Shown: piece after piece, positions 9,301 to 17,079 of the stretch | Numbering within the stretch: position 1 is the first letter of the stretch | Layout of the letters: every line of letters starts with the position of its first letter | From: Actinomycetes bacterium | GTDB taxonomy: Bacteria > Actinomycetota > Acidimicrobiia > Acidimicrobiales > Bog-793 | DNA length: 36,270 nucleotides | Direction of reading: 5' to 3' | NCBI GenBank assembly: GCA_021796455.1 | Contig: JAKACA010000016.1 | Span: forward strand, 1-36,270 | Position numbers and translations under genes: made by a program | The notes under the pieces: model-generated | What the model was told of the DNA's origin: nothing | Seen by the model: only the letters and a program-made list of their open reading frames with translations | The model's database searches: none

Positions 9301-10728
9301 ATGCCCCTTGCCGCCGAGAACCCATCCGACTTCCGAGGCCGCCTCGCAGCGATCTTCAAGGCCTACGACGTGCGCGGCACCGTGCCCGATCAGCTGGACG
9401 GCGCCCTGGCCGCCGCGATCGGGGCGGGTTTCGCCCGGTTCGCTCGCGAGAGCGAAGGTGCCCGCGCGATGGTGGTCGGCCGGGACATGCGCTCCTCGGG
9501 CGTAGAGCTGTCCCAGGCGTTCGCCTCAGGCGTGCTGTCAGAGGGGCTCGAAGTGCTCGATGTCGGCCTCGCCTCGACCGACCTTGTCTACTTCGCCTCG
9601 GGCAGCCGCTCGATGCCCGGAGCGATGCTCACGGCTTCGCACAACCCGGCGGCCTACAACGGCATCAAGCTCTGCCTGGCGGGGGCGAAGCCGGTCGGCA
9701 AGGACACCGGACTTGGGGAGATTCGCGCCGGCGCCGAGCGGTTCCTGGCAGGCGACTCGCTCTCCAAGCTGGCGGATCCTGCCAGTGATCCGCGCTACCG
9801 CAGGGCAGATCTCCTTGACGAGTTCGCCGCGCACGTCCGCTCCTTCATCGACGACTCGAGGCTGCGCCCGATGCGCGTCGTCGCGGACACCGCCAACGGG
9901 ATGGGCGGGCTCGTGGTGCCCCGGGTGTTCTCCGGCCTGCCGATCGAGCTGGAGATCCTCTTCGGCGAGCTCGACGGCACGTTCCCCAACCACCCGGCCG
10001 ACCCGATCCAGGCGGCGAACCTGGTGGCGCTTCGCGCGCGCGTGCTCGAGGTCGGTGCTGACGTGGGCCTCGCGTTCGACGGGGACGCGGATCGCGTGTT
10101 CCTCGTCGATGACAAGGCCGTGCCCCTGTCGGGATCTCTCACGACTTCCATAGTTGCTGCGGCAGTGCTCGACAAGCACCCCGGAGCCACCATCCTCTAC
10201 AACCTCATCTGCTCGAAGTCGGTGCCGGAGGTGATCATCGAGCGCGGCGGCATGCCGGTGCGGACCCGGGTCGGGCACTCGTTCGTGAAGGCGACGATGG
10301 CCGAGACGGGAGCGGTGTTCGGGGGCGAGCACTCGGGCCACTACTACTTTCTCGACAACTACCGGGCCGACTCGGGCATCGTCGCCGCCATGACCGTGCT
10401 GGAGCTCATGTCCAAGTCCGCGCGCCCGCTGTCGGAGCTGCGCGTGGCTTTCGAGCGGTACTTTGACTCCGGAGAGATCAACACCACAGTAAGCGACACC
10501 GATGCCGTTCTCTCGGCTGTGGAGGCCCGTTACAAGGAGGCCGGAGCGTCGCTCGACCACCTGGACGGCCTCACGGTCGACCTTGGCACGTGGTGGTTCA
10601 ACCTGCGCCCGTCGAACACGGAGCCATTGCTCCGCCTGAACCTCGAGGCCGGCTCGGCCCAGGAGTGCGAGGACCATCTGGCCGAGGTGTCCCGTCTCAT
10701 AGCAAGCCTTGAAAACCCCGAAGACTGA
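9301..10728 (+). CDS. manB: Phosphomannomutase/phosphoglucomutase
   Basis: TASHNPAAYNGIKLC, FDGDADRVF, GGEHSGHYYF, RPSNTEPLLRL motifs of alpha-D-phosphohexomutases. Confidence 0.93.
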   Translation: MPLAAENPSDFRGRLAAIFKAYDVRGTVPDQLDGALAAAIGAGFARFARESEGARAMVVGRDMRSSGVELSQAFASGVLSEGLEVLDVGLASTDLVYFASGSRSMPGAMLTASHNPAAYNGIKLCLAGAKPVGKDTGLGEIRAGAERFLAGDSLSKLADPASDPRYRRADLLDEFAAHVRSFIDDSRLRPMRVVADTANGMGGLVVPRVFSGLPIELEILFGELDGTFPNHPADPIQAANLVALRARVLEVGADVGLAFDGDADRVFLVDDKAVPLSGSLTTSIVAAAVLDKHPGATILYNLICSKSVPEVIIERGGMPVRTRVGHSFVKATMAETGAVFGGEHSGHYYFLDNYRADSGIVAAMTVLELMSKSARPLSELRVAFERYFDSGEINTTVSDTDAVLSAVEARYKEAGASLDHLDGLTVDLGTWWFNLRPSNTEPLLRLNLEAGSAQECEDHLAEVSRLIASLENPED

Positions 10729-10750
10729 CCGAGGACTCGGAGGCCACGTC

Positions 10751-10999
10751 ATGGCACTTGACCCGCTCCTGCTCGAAATCCTGGCCTGCCCGGAGGACAA
10801 GGGGCCGCTGCTGTACTTCGCGGACGAGGACACGCTCTACAACCCTCGGCTGCGCCGCCGGTATCGCATTGTCGACGACATCCCGGTAATGCTCGTCGAC
10901 GAGTCCGAGACCGTGAGCGATGACGAGGATGCCCGTCTTAGGGCAAAGGCGGAAGCGGAAGGGACCAGCCCGAATTTCGGGCCGCCGCCAGAGCGGTGA
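10751..10999 (+). CDS. Trm112 family protein
   Basis: MALDPLLLEILACPEDKGPLLYFADEDTLYNPRLRRRYRIVDDIPVMLVDES. Confidence 0.9.
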   Translation: MALDPLLLEILACPEDKGPLLYFADEDTLYNPRLRRRYRIVDDIPVMLVDESETVSDDEDARLRAKAEAEGTSPNFGPPPER

Positions 11000-11128
11000 C
11001 GCTCGCGTGATCGACGTCGAGGGTCACGGTCGACGGCGCCTCTCCCGGACGTGGATGGCATCATCCTTCGCTGTCGGCCTCGTTCGGCGCGCGCGCGTCC
11101 TGCAGGCTCGCCCCCTAGACTGCGAGGC

Positions 11129-11345
11129 GATGGGTGTGCATGGGTCTGTGGTTGCGAGTCGATGCCAGTCGCAGGCGAAACGACCCACGTAAGGCGACTT
11201 GTGGTCGCTGAGCATGGTGCGGCTTAGAGGTAAGCCCTGCCCGTCGAGGTGCCGGCTGTCGGTGCCAGGCGGAGAGAGGGTGAAGCGTGTCGATGGCGAC
11301 GTGGAAGGACCGGGACGCGCACCGCTCGCGGTGCGCCACCAGGGC
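11129..11345 (+). ncRNA. Candidate structured non-coding RNA upstream of hpf/raiA (possible raiA-motif RNA)
   Basis: Four successive hairpins: TGGGTC(11141-46)/GACCCA(11182-87) enclosing TGCGA/TCGCA; GCGAC-ttgtg-GTCGC (11194-11208); GGCTTA-gagg-TAAGCC (11223-11238); GCGCACCG-ctcg-CGGTGCGC (11317-11336). No convincing protein in any frame; TAGACT -10-like hexamer at 11116-11121. Confidence 0.4.
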
Positions 11346-11441
11346 GCCCACGGCGGGCATGTGAGCTCTTCAGCAGGCGAGTGTGGGGCCAAAGACCAGG
11401 TCAGCCGTGCGCACCCATCTCGAGCGACGGAGGGAGGCGGC

Positions 11442-11834
11442 GTGAGGCAAGTGGAGCTGGATGTCGTCGTCACAGCTAGGCATCTCGACCTCGACGATGC
11501 CCTGAAAGAGGTTGCCAGGAGCAAGGTCGGCCGGCTCGGCCGTTTCCTCGGCGGGATGGAGCGGGCGGAGGTCTGTTTCTCGCGGACACCGACAGGTCAC
11601 CTGGGCGACCCGGTCACCTGCGAGATCGTGCTCGAGGGTCACGGGCATGCGGTCAGGGCAGGTGGCAGCGGCAACCGACCCGCGGCTGCCTTGGATGCGG
11701 CCCTCGAGAAGGCCGAGCTGCAGCTGACTCGTCTGAAGGTCAAGCTTGTCGAACGGTCCCGTCCGCGACACGGCAGCGCGAGCCGTCATCTCGAGGGCTC
11801 AGAGGGACCGTTCGAAGGGATCACCGAGCTCTGA
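11442..11834 (+). CDS. hpf: Ribosome hibernation-promoting factor / RaiA, short form
   Basis: GTG start with GGAGGGAGGCGGC SD; VELDVVVTARHLDLDDALKEVARSKVGRLGRFL...CEIVLEGHGHAVRAGGSGNRPAAALDAALEKAELQLTRLKVKLVER. Confidence 0.85.
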   Translation: MRQVELDVVVTARHLDLDDALKEVARSKVGRLGRFLGGMERAEVCFSRTPTGHLGDPVTCEIVLEGHGHAVRAGGSGNRPAAALDAALEKAELQLTRLKVKLVERSRPRHGSASRHLEGSEGPFEGITEL

Positions 11835-12796
11835 GCTCTGGCCGCCCGCTCTCCGATCTCGCTCTTGTTGGTGCTACGGCGACTGGCAAGACGGCTCTCG
11901 CCCACGAGCTCTGGCGTCGCGTGCGCGGCCTCGAGCTCGTGTCCATAGACGCGATGGCTGTCTATCGGGGGCTCGACATCGGGACCGAGACTCCCTGTGA
12001 CTCTCCTGCGCCGTGGCATCTTGTCGACATTGCCGATCCGCACGAGGAGTTCTCGGTGGCACGGTTCCAGGAGGCGGCCCGTGAGGCGCTTGGATTGATC
12101 CGTGCTCGCGGCCATCTCGCGGTTCTTGTGGGCGGTACCGGCCTGTACCACCGCGCGGTTATCGACGACCTCGATCTTCCCGGCCGGTTTCCCGCCGTCG
12201 CCGCCGAGATCGAAGCCGAGCTGGCCAGTGGTACGGGCCCGACCGCCCTGGCAGGCCTATATGAGCGTTTGCAGCTGCTCGATCCCCTGGCTGCGGGGCG
12301 CATCGAGCCAGGCAATGCCCGGCGCATCCTGCGAGCCCTCGAGGTGACGCTGGGCAGCGGAAGACCCTTCTCTTCCTTTGGCCCAGGCCTCGCCAATTAC
12401 GAAGCGCCGGCGGTGGTGACGATGGCGGGACTCACGCTCGAGCGTGCAGAGCTGGACCGCCGCCTCGAGGCACGCCTGGATGGACAGATGGATCGGGGCT
12501 TCTTGGAAGAGGTGGCCGCGCTCTCGGCCCGCCCCGGGGGCATCTCTCGGACTGCACGCCAGGCCATCGGCTACCGCGAGCTGCTGAGCGTGGTCGAGGA
12601 GGGTGTCTCGCTCGCGGAGGCCAGGAAGTCGATCATACGGCGGTTGCGGGTCTTTGCACGCCGCCAGGAAGCCTGGTTCCGGCGCGATCCGAGGGTGAGG
12701 TGGTTCGATGCCTCCGACATGCACCTGTCCGAGGCGGTGCTCGACTGGTGGAGGAGCTCGGGACCCGCGGCGTCATGGGAGACTGGCGGACGGTGA
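11831..12796 (+). CDS. miaA: tRNA dimethylallyltransferase MiaA; start codon probably CTG
   Basis: Frame includes LALVGATATGKTALAHELWRRVRGLELVSIDAMAVYRGLDIGTETP; the P-loop lies upstream of the first ATG/GTG/TTG (GTG 11921). CTG at 11831 overlaps hpf TGA, with GAAGGGA at 11814-11820. Confidence 0.88.
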   Translation: MSSGRPLSDLALVGATATGKTALAHELWRRVRGLELVSIDAMAVYRGLDIGTETPCDSPAPWHLVDIADPHEEFSVARFQEAAREALGLIRARGHLAVLVGGTGLYHRAVIDDLDLPGRFPAVAAEIEAELASGTGPTALAGLYERLQLLDPLAAGRIEPGNARRILRALEVTLGSGRPFSSFGPGLANYEAPAVVTMAGLTLERAELDRRLEARLDGQMDRGFLEEVAALSARPGGISRTARQAIGYRELLSVVEEGVSLAEARKSIIRRLRVFARRQEAWFRRDPRVRWFDASDMHLSEAVLDWWRSSGPAASWETGGR

Positions 12797-13659
12797 CAAC
12801 CGCAGCGCTCGCCAAGTACCAGGCTCTCGGCAACGACTTCCTCGTGGCTCTCGATCCAGTTGGGCTTCCCGGGACCGATGAGCTGCCCGAGGACTTCGTC
12901 ATAGCTGTCTGCGACCGCCATCGCGGTATCGGAGCAGACGGCATCATCGTCGTCCGGCCCGCTGGCGAGGAGATGGCTGCCGACGGGCGCGACCTGCCGT
13001 GCGTAGCGATGGAGCTGCGGAACGCGGATGGGGGGCGAGCAGAGACCAGTGGGAACGGTCTGGCTTGTCTGGGGCTGGCGCTCGTCGACGCCGCGCTCGT
13101 TGCCGGACCACAGGTGTGCGTCGTCACCGACGCGGGGCCGCGGCTCGTGACGGTTCTCGAGCGAATCGACGGTGTCAGCGCCCTGGTGCGTGTCGAGATG
13201 GGCTCCATGGCCGTGGGCGAGGCCGAGCCGGTGCAGCTTCTCGGTGGGTCATTCCAGGCGCGTCACGTCGGGGTTGGCAACCCCCATCTCGTCGTCTGGG
13301 GGTCGTCTCTCCAGGGCCTTGACGTCGCCGGCCTCGGCGCCAAGCTCGAATTGGCGACACCCGGCGGTCAAAACGTCGAGTTCGTGGCACCCGACGGCGA
13401 GGGCGGGCTCGAGCTGGTCGTCTGGGAAAGAGGTGCCGGGGTGACTCGGGCCTGCGGGTCGGGGAGCTGCGCCGCGGCCGGCGCCGCGCGCGCTTCGGGG
13501 ATGGTGGGAGACCGGGTCGTCGTGCGCAACCCGGGGGGAAGCCTGGTTGTGGATCTCGAAGGAGAGGATCTGCTGGCACCTGTCGCCTTCCTTAGCGGGA
13601 GGGCGACCAGGGTGTTCGCCATAGAGCTCCGACAACACGAGATCGAAGCGCTGCGTTGA
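12775..13659 (+). CDS. dapF: Diaminopimelate epimerase DapF
   Basis: KYQALGNDFLV, CDRHRGIGADGI, NADGGRAETSGNGLAC, VGNPHLVVW, GVTRACGSGSCAAA; start could also be GTG 12793 overlapping the miaA stop. Confidence 0.9.
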   Translation: MGDWRTVTTAALAKYQALGNDFLVALDPVGLPGTDELPEDFVIAVCDRHRGIGADGIIVVRPAGEEMAADGRDLPCVAMELRNADGGRAETSGNGLACLGLALVDAALVAGPQVCVVTDAGPRLVTVLERIDGVSALVRVEMGSMAVGEAEPVQLLGGSFQARHVGVGNPHLVVWGSSLQGLDVAGLGAKLELATPGGQNVEFVAPDGEGGLELVVWERGAGVTRACGSGSCAAAGAARASGMVGDRVVVRNPGGSLVVDLEGEDLLAPVAFLSGRATRVFAIELRQHEIEALR

Positions 13660-13678
13660 GCGGGCGCGCGGCGCGGCC

Positions 13679-14941
13679 ATGAGTCTTATTGACCGGAGCT
13701 TTCGGGAGAAGATCGTCCTCGTTGGTGTCGTCTCGCGGCCCAGATCTACCGAAGAGGTCGAGGCGAGCCTCGATGAGCTGGCGTTGCTCGTAGACACCGC
13801 CGGCGCTGACGAGGTCGGTCGCGTGATCCAGCGCCGCGACGCCCCGGACGCCGCCACTTACGTTGGCCACGGAAAAGCCGAGGAGCTACGGCGGCTTTCC
13901 GAAGCCCTCGATGCTGACACGGTCGTGTTCGACGAAGAGCTTTCACCAGCCCAGCAGCGGAACCTGGAGAAAGTGCTCGGGCGGACCGCCATAGACCGGA
14001 CCGCCGTCATCCTCGATATCTTCGCTCAGAACGCCCGCACGGAGGAGGGAAAGGCGCAGGTCGAGCTGGCGTTGTCGCAGTACCGGTTGCCTCGCCTGCG
14101 GGGACGGGGCATCGCGCTCTCCCAGCAGGCCGGCCGGATCGGCACCCGGGGTCCGGGTGAGACTCAGCTCGAGGAGGACCGGCGCAGGATCACGCGCCGG
14201 ATGCGAAAGCTCGAGGCCGAGCTCAAGAACCTGGAGGCGACGCGGAGAACCCAGAGGCGCTCTCGAGGGCGGAGCGCTTATCGCGAGGTGTCCCTCGTTG
14301 GCTACACGAACGCGGGAAAGTCCACGCTTCTCAACTGTTTGGCGGGAGCCGACGCGCTGGTCGAGAACAGGCTTTTCTCCACCCTCGACCCGCGAACTCG
14401 CCGGCTCGAGCTTCCCGGGGGGGAAGCGGTGCTCGTATCCGACACGGTGGGTTTCGTGAGGAAGCTGCCGCACCTGCTCGTCGATGCCTTCCACGCGACG
14501 CTCGAGGTCGTGAGCACCGCCGATCTTCTTGTCCACGTTGTTGACGGCTCGGCTGCCGATCCACTCGGCCAGATCGAGGCTGTCCATAGCGTGCTCGCGG
14601 AGATAGGCGCGACTGAGGTGCCTGAGCTTCTCGCGGTGAACAAGGCCGATCGCTCACCGCGCGCTGCCGCCAGGCTGGCAGCGTCCTACCCGGGATCGGT
14701 GGCGCTGTCGGCGAAAAGTGGTCGCGGCGTACCCGAGCTTCTCCGTGCGGTTGCGGACAGGCTGCGCGCTTTCGACCGCACTGTGGAGCTGTCGGTGCCG
14801 GTCGCACGGGGTGACATCGTGGCTGCCCTGCACCGTCAGGGTGAGGTGCTCGCCGAGGTCTACGAGGGCGAGGCCGTTCGCGTGCGTGCCAGGCTCGATG
14901 ACGAGGGTGTGCGGCGATTCGAGGAATTCGTGAGACGATGA
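13679..14941 (+). CDS. hflX: GTPase HflX
   Basis: YVGHGKAEEL, GRGIALSQQAGRIGTRGPGETQLEEDRRRI, VGYTNAGKSTLLN, DTVGFVRKLPHLLVDAF, NKAD. Confidence 0.97.
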   Translation: MSLIDRSFREKIVLVGVVSRPRSTEEVEASLDELALLVDTAGADEVGRVIQRRDAPDAATYVGHGKAEELRRLSEALDADTVVFDEELSPAQQRNLEKVLGRTAIDRTAVILDIFAQNARTEEGKAQVELALSQYRLPRLRGRGIALSQQAGRIGTRGPGETQLEEDRRRITRRMRKLEAELKNLEATRRTQRRSRGRSAYREVSLVGYTNAGKSTLLNCLAGADALVENRLFSTLDPRTRRLELPGGEAVLVSDTVGFVRKLPHLLVDAFHATLEVVSTADLLVHVVDGSAADPLGQIEAVHSVLAEIGATEVPELLAVNKADRSPRAAARLAASYPGSVALSAKSGRGVPELLRAVADRLRAFDRTVELSVPVARGDIVAALHRQGEVLAEVYEGEAVRVRARLDDEGVRRFEEFVRR

Positions 14942-16107
14942 GCTTGCTCGGCTCCGACACCACGCGCGGCGGTTTCGTGCCTCCTGTGTACCCCTTCGAC
15001 AAGCTCGGCGAGCTCGCCGAGCTCGCCGCGGCTCACGACGGTGGCGCAGTCGATCTCTCGGTCGGGACTCCGTGTGATCCACCGCCTCCTCAGGTGGTGA
15101 GAGCTCTCGGGCACTCCGGAAGAGAGCGCGGCTATCCCACCTCGATCGGCTCAGTCGAGCTCAGGGAGGCGGCTGCCGCGTGGATGGAGAGGCGCTTCGG
15201 CGTCAGCGTCTCGCCCTCGGCCATTGCTGCCTGTGTCGGGACCAAAGAGCTCGTGGCCGGCGTTCCGCACTGGCTGCGGCTTCGTCGTCCGTCTCAGGAC
15301 ACGGTGCTGTGCCCTGCGCTCGCCTATCCCACATATGAGATGGGGGCTTTGCTCGCAGGCTGTCGGGCGGTCCCGGTGCCGGCCGGCTCCGACGGATCCA
15401 TGCAGCTGTCGGCCGTCGACGAACAAGACGCCGAGCGAGCGCTCTGCCTCTGGGTGAACAGCCCGGCGAACCCGAGCGGTCAGCTCGATGACCTCGGGGC
15501 CGCTGCGCGGTGGGGGAGGGAGCGGGGGATCCCGGTGTTCTCTGACGAGTGCTACGTCGAGTTCACCTGGTCATCGGCAGGCCGGACGATTCTCGAGCAC
15601 GGTGATTCCGGCGTCGTCGCGGTGCACTCTCTGTCCAAGCGGTCCAATCTTGCCGGCCTGCGCGTCGGGCTCTTTGCCGGAGATCCCGAGCTGGTGGAGT
15701 ACCTTGCCGCGCTGCGGCGGCACGCAGGCTTCATGGTGCCTGGCCCCGTGCAGCATGCGGGAGCGGTCGCTCTTGGCGACGACCTGCACGTGCTCCGCCA
15801 GCGTGAGATCTACCTCGAGAGGCTGCAGCGCTTCGCGGCATCGCTGGGGGGGCTCGGGATTCCGGCAGAGGTGCCTGCGGGAACTTTCTACCTCTGGGTA
15901 GCGGTTCCCGATCGCTTCGCAGGGGGTGGCGGTGACCAAAGTCCTGCTTTCGCCTTCGGTCGCCACCTGGCGAGGGCCGGCGGCATCCTCTCGAGTCCCG
16001 GAGACGCGTATGGTCCTTCTGGCAGGGGCCATGTCCGCCTGGCGATGGTGCAGCCGGTGGATCGTCTCGATCTTGGCCTAGAGCGTCTTGGGCGGTTCGC
16101 CGACTAG
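14938..16107 (+). CDS. dapC: Succinyldiaminopimelate transaminase (PLP aminotransferase class I/II)
   Basis: DLSVGTPCDPPPPQV, LCLWVNSPANPSGQL, SDECYVEFTW, SLSKRSNLAGLRVG; ATGA overlap with hflX and dapD/dapE downstream. Confidence 0.9.
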   Translation: MSLLGSDTTRGGFVPPVYPFDKLGELAELAAAHDGGAVDLSVGTPCDPPPPQVVRALGHSGRERGYPTSIGSVELREAAAAWMERRFGVSVSPSAIAACVGTKELVAGVPHWLRLRRPSQDTVLCPALAYPTYEMGALLAGCRAVPVPAGSDGSMQLSAVDEQDAERALCLWVNSPANPSGQLDDLGAAARWGRERGIPVFSDECYVEFTWSSAGRTILEHGDSGVVAVHSLSKRSNLAGLRVGLFAGDPELVEYLAALRRHAGFMVPGPVQHAGAVALGDDLHVLRQREIYLERLQRFAASLGGLGIPAEVPAGTFYLWVAVPDRFAGGGGDQSPAFAFGRHLARAGGILSSPGDAYGPSGRGHVRLAMVQPVDRLDLGLERLGRFAD

Positions 16108-16966
16108 TAGCTTCGCGGGCGTGGACGCTCTGCGCGAAGGGATCGAGCAGCTCTGGGGGCGGCGGTCCGAGCTGTCGCCGGCCGATCGAGAGGCGCGAGC
16201 TCTCGTCGCTGAGGCCATCAGTCTCTTGGACTCCGGCGAATGCCGGGTTGCGGAGCCGCTGCCCGAGTGCACGGGCTCAGGGGACCGAGGGCCGGTAGTG
16301 GTGAATGAGTGGCTGAAGCAGGCGATCCTGCTTTGGTTCCTTCTCGGCGAGATCTCGACGATAGAGCTCGGCCCGTTCGAGTATGCCGACAAGGTACCGC
16401 TCAAGCGCAACTTCGCCCTGGCTGGCGTGCGAGTCGTCCCCGGGGCCTCGGCGAGATGGGGCTCGTTTCTGGGGCGTGGCGTGATCCTCATGCCCAGCTA
16501 TGTGAACATCGGCGCTCGCGTCGGCGCCGGCACCATGGTCGACACCTGGGCAACTGTCGGGTCGTGTGCCCAGATCGGTGAGAGAGTTCACCTGTCGGGC
16601 GGCGTGGGAATAGGCGGAGTCCTCGAGCCTGCCAACGCGGTCCCTGTGGTCGTGGAGGACGACGTGATGGTCGGCAGCCGGTCGATGATCACCCAGGGGG
16701 CGAGGGTAGGACGGGGATCAGTGCTGGGGGAGGGCACGATCCTGAACCCGTCCATCCCGGTCGTCGACGGTGAGACGGGCGAGGAGCTGAGCCGCGGAGT
16801 CGTGCCGCCGTGGTCCGTCGCGGTGGGCGCGATGCGACGAAGGCAGCTTCCCGGCGGCGAGTTCTTCCTTCCCTGCGTGCTCGTCCTGCGACGCCTGAGC
16901 GAGGGCGAGCGCCACGACAAGGCGCGCCTGAACGAGATCCTCCGCCACCATGGAGTCTCGGCGTGA
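16088..16966 (+). CDS. dapD: Tetrahydrodipicolinate N-succinyltransferase DapD
   Basis: GPFEYADKVPLKRNF, hexapeptide-repeat region MPSYVNIGARVGAGTMVDTWATVGSCAQIGERVHLSGGVGIGGVLEP; GTG 16121 is an alternative start. Confidence 0.93.
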   Translation: MGGSPTSSFAGVDALREGIEQLWGRRSELSPADREARALVAEAISLLDSGECRVAEPLPECTGSGDRGPVVVNEWLKQAILLWFLLGEISTIELGPFEYADKVPLKRNFALAGVRVVPGASARWGSFLGRGVILMPSYVNIGARVGAGTMVDTWATVGSCAQIGERVHLSGGVGIGGVLEPANAVPVVVEDDVMVGSRSMITQGARVGRGSVLGEGTILNPSIPVVDGETGEELSRGVVPPWSVAVGAMRRRQLPGGEFFLPCVLVLRRLSEGERHDKARLNEILRHHGVSA

Positions 16967-17079
16967 CTGGCGCCCCGGCGTGACTGGTGCCTCGGCGTGA
17001 CTGGTGCCCCGGGTGACTGGTGCCCCGGGTGACTGGCGCTCCGGCGTGACTGGCGCCCCGGCGTGACTGGGGCCCCGGG
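16963..17079 (+). repeat. Tandem array of 16/17-nt unit GCGTGACTGGYGCCCCG, 7 copies
   Basis: GTGACTGG at 16963, 16980, 16997, 17013, 17029, 17046, 17063; spacings 17,17,16,16,17,17. First copy contains dapD stop, last contains the likely dapE start. Confidence 0.95.

Noticed and set aside
8399-9325. Long minus-strand ORF (308 aa) opposite the CPBP protease gene
   Set aside because: Highly charged low-complexity translation without family motifs; the plus strand carries a clear CPBP protease.
11024-11524. Minus-strand 166-aa ORF spanning the trm112-hpf intergenic region
   Set aside because: Low-complexity Ser/Arg/Pro translation overlapping hpf start; hairpin structure better explains the interval.
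16963-17079. Interpretation of the dapD-dapE array as CRISPR
   Set aside because: Units are contiguous 16/17-nt tandem repeats with no spacers.
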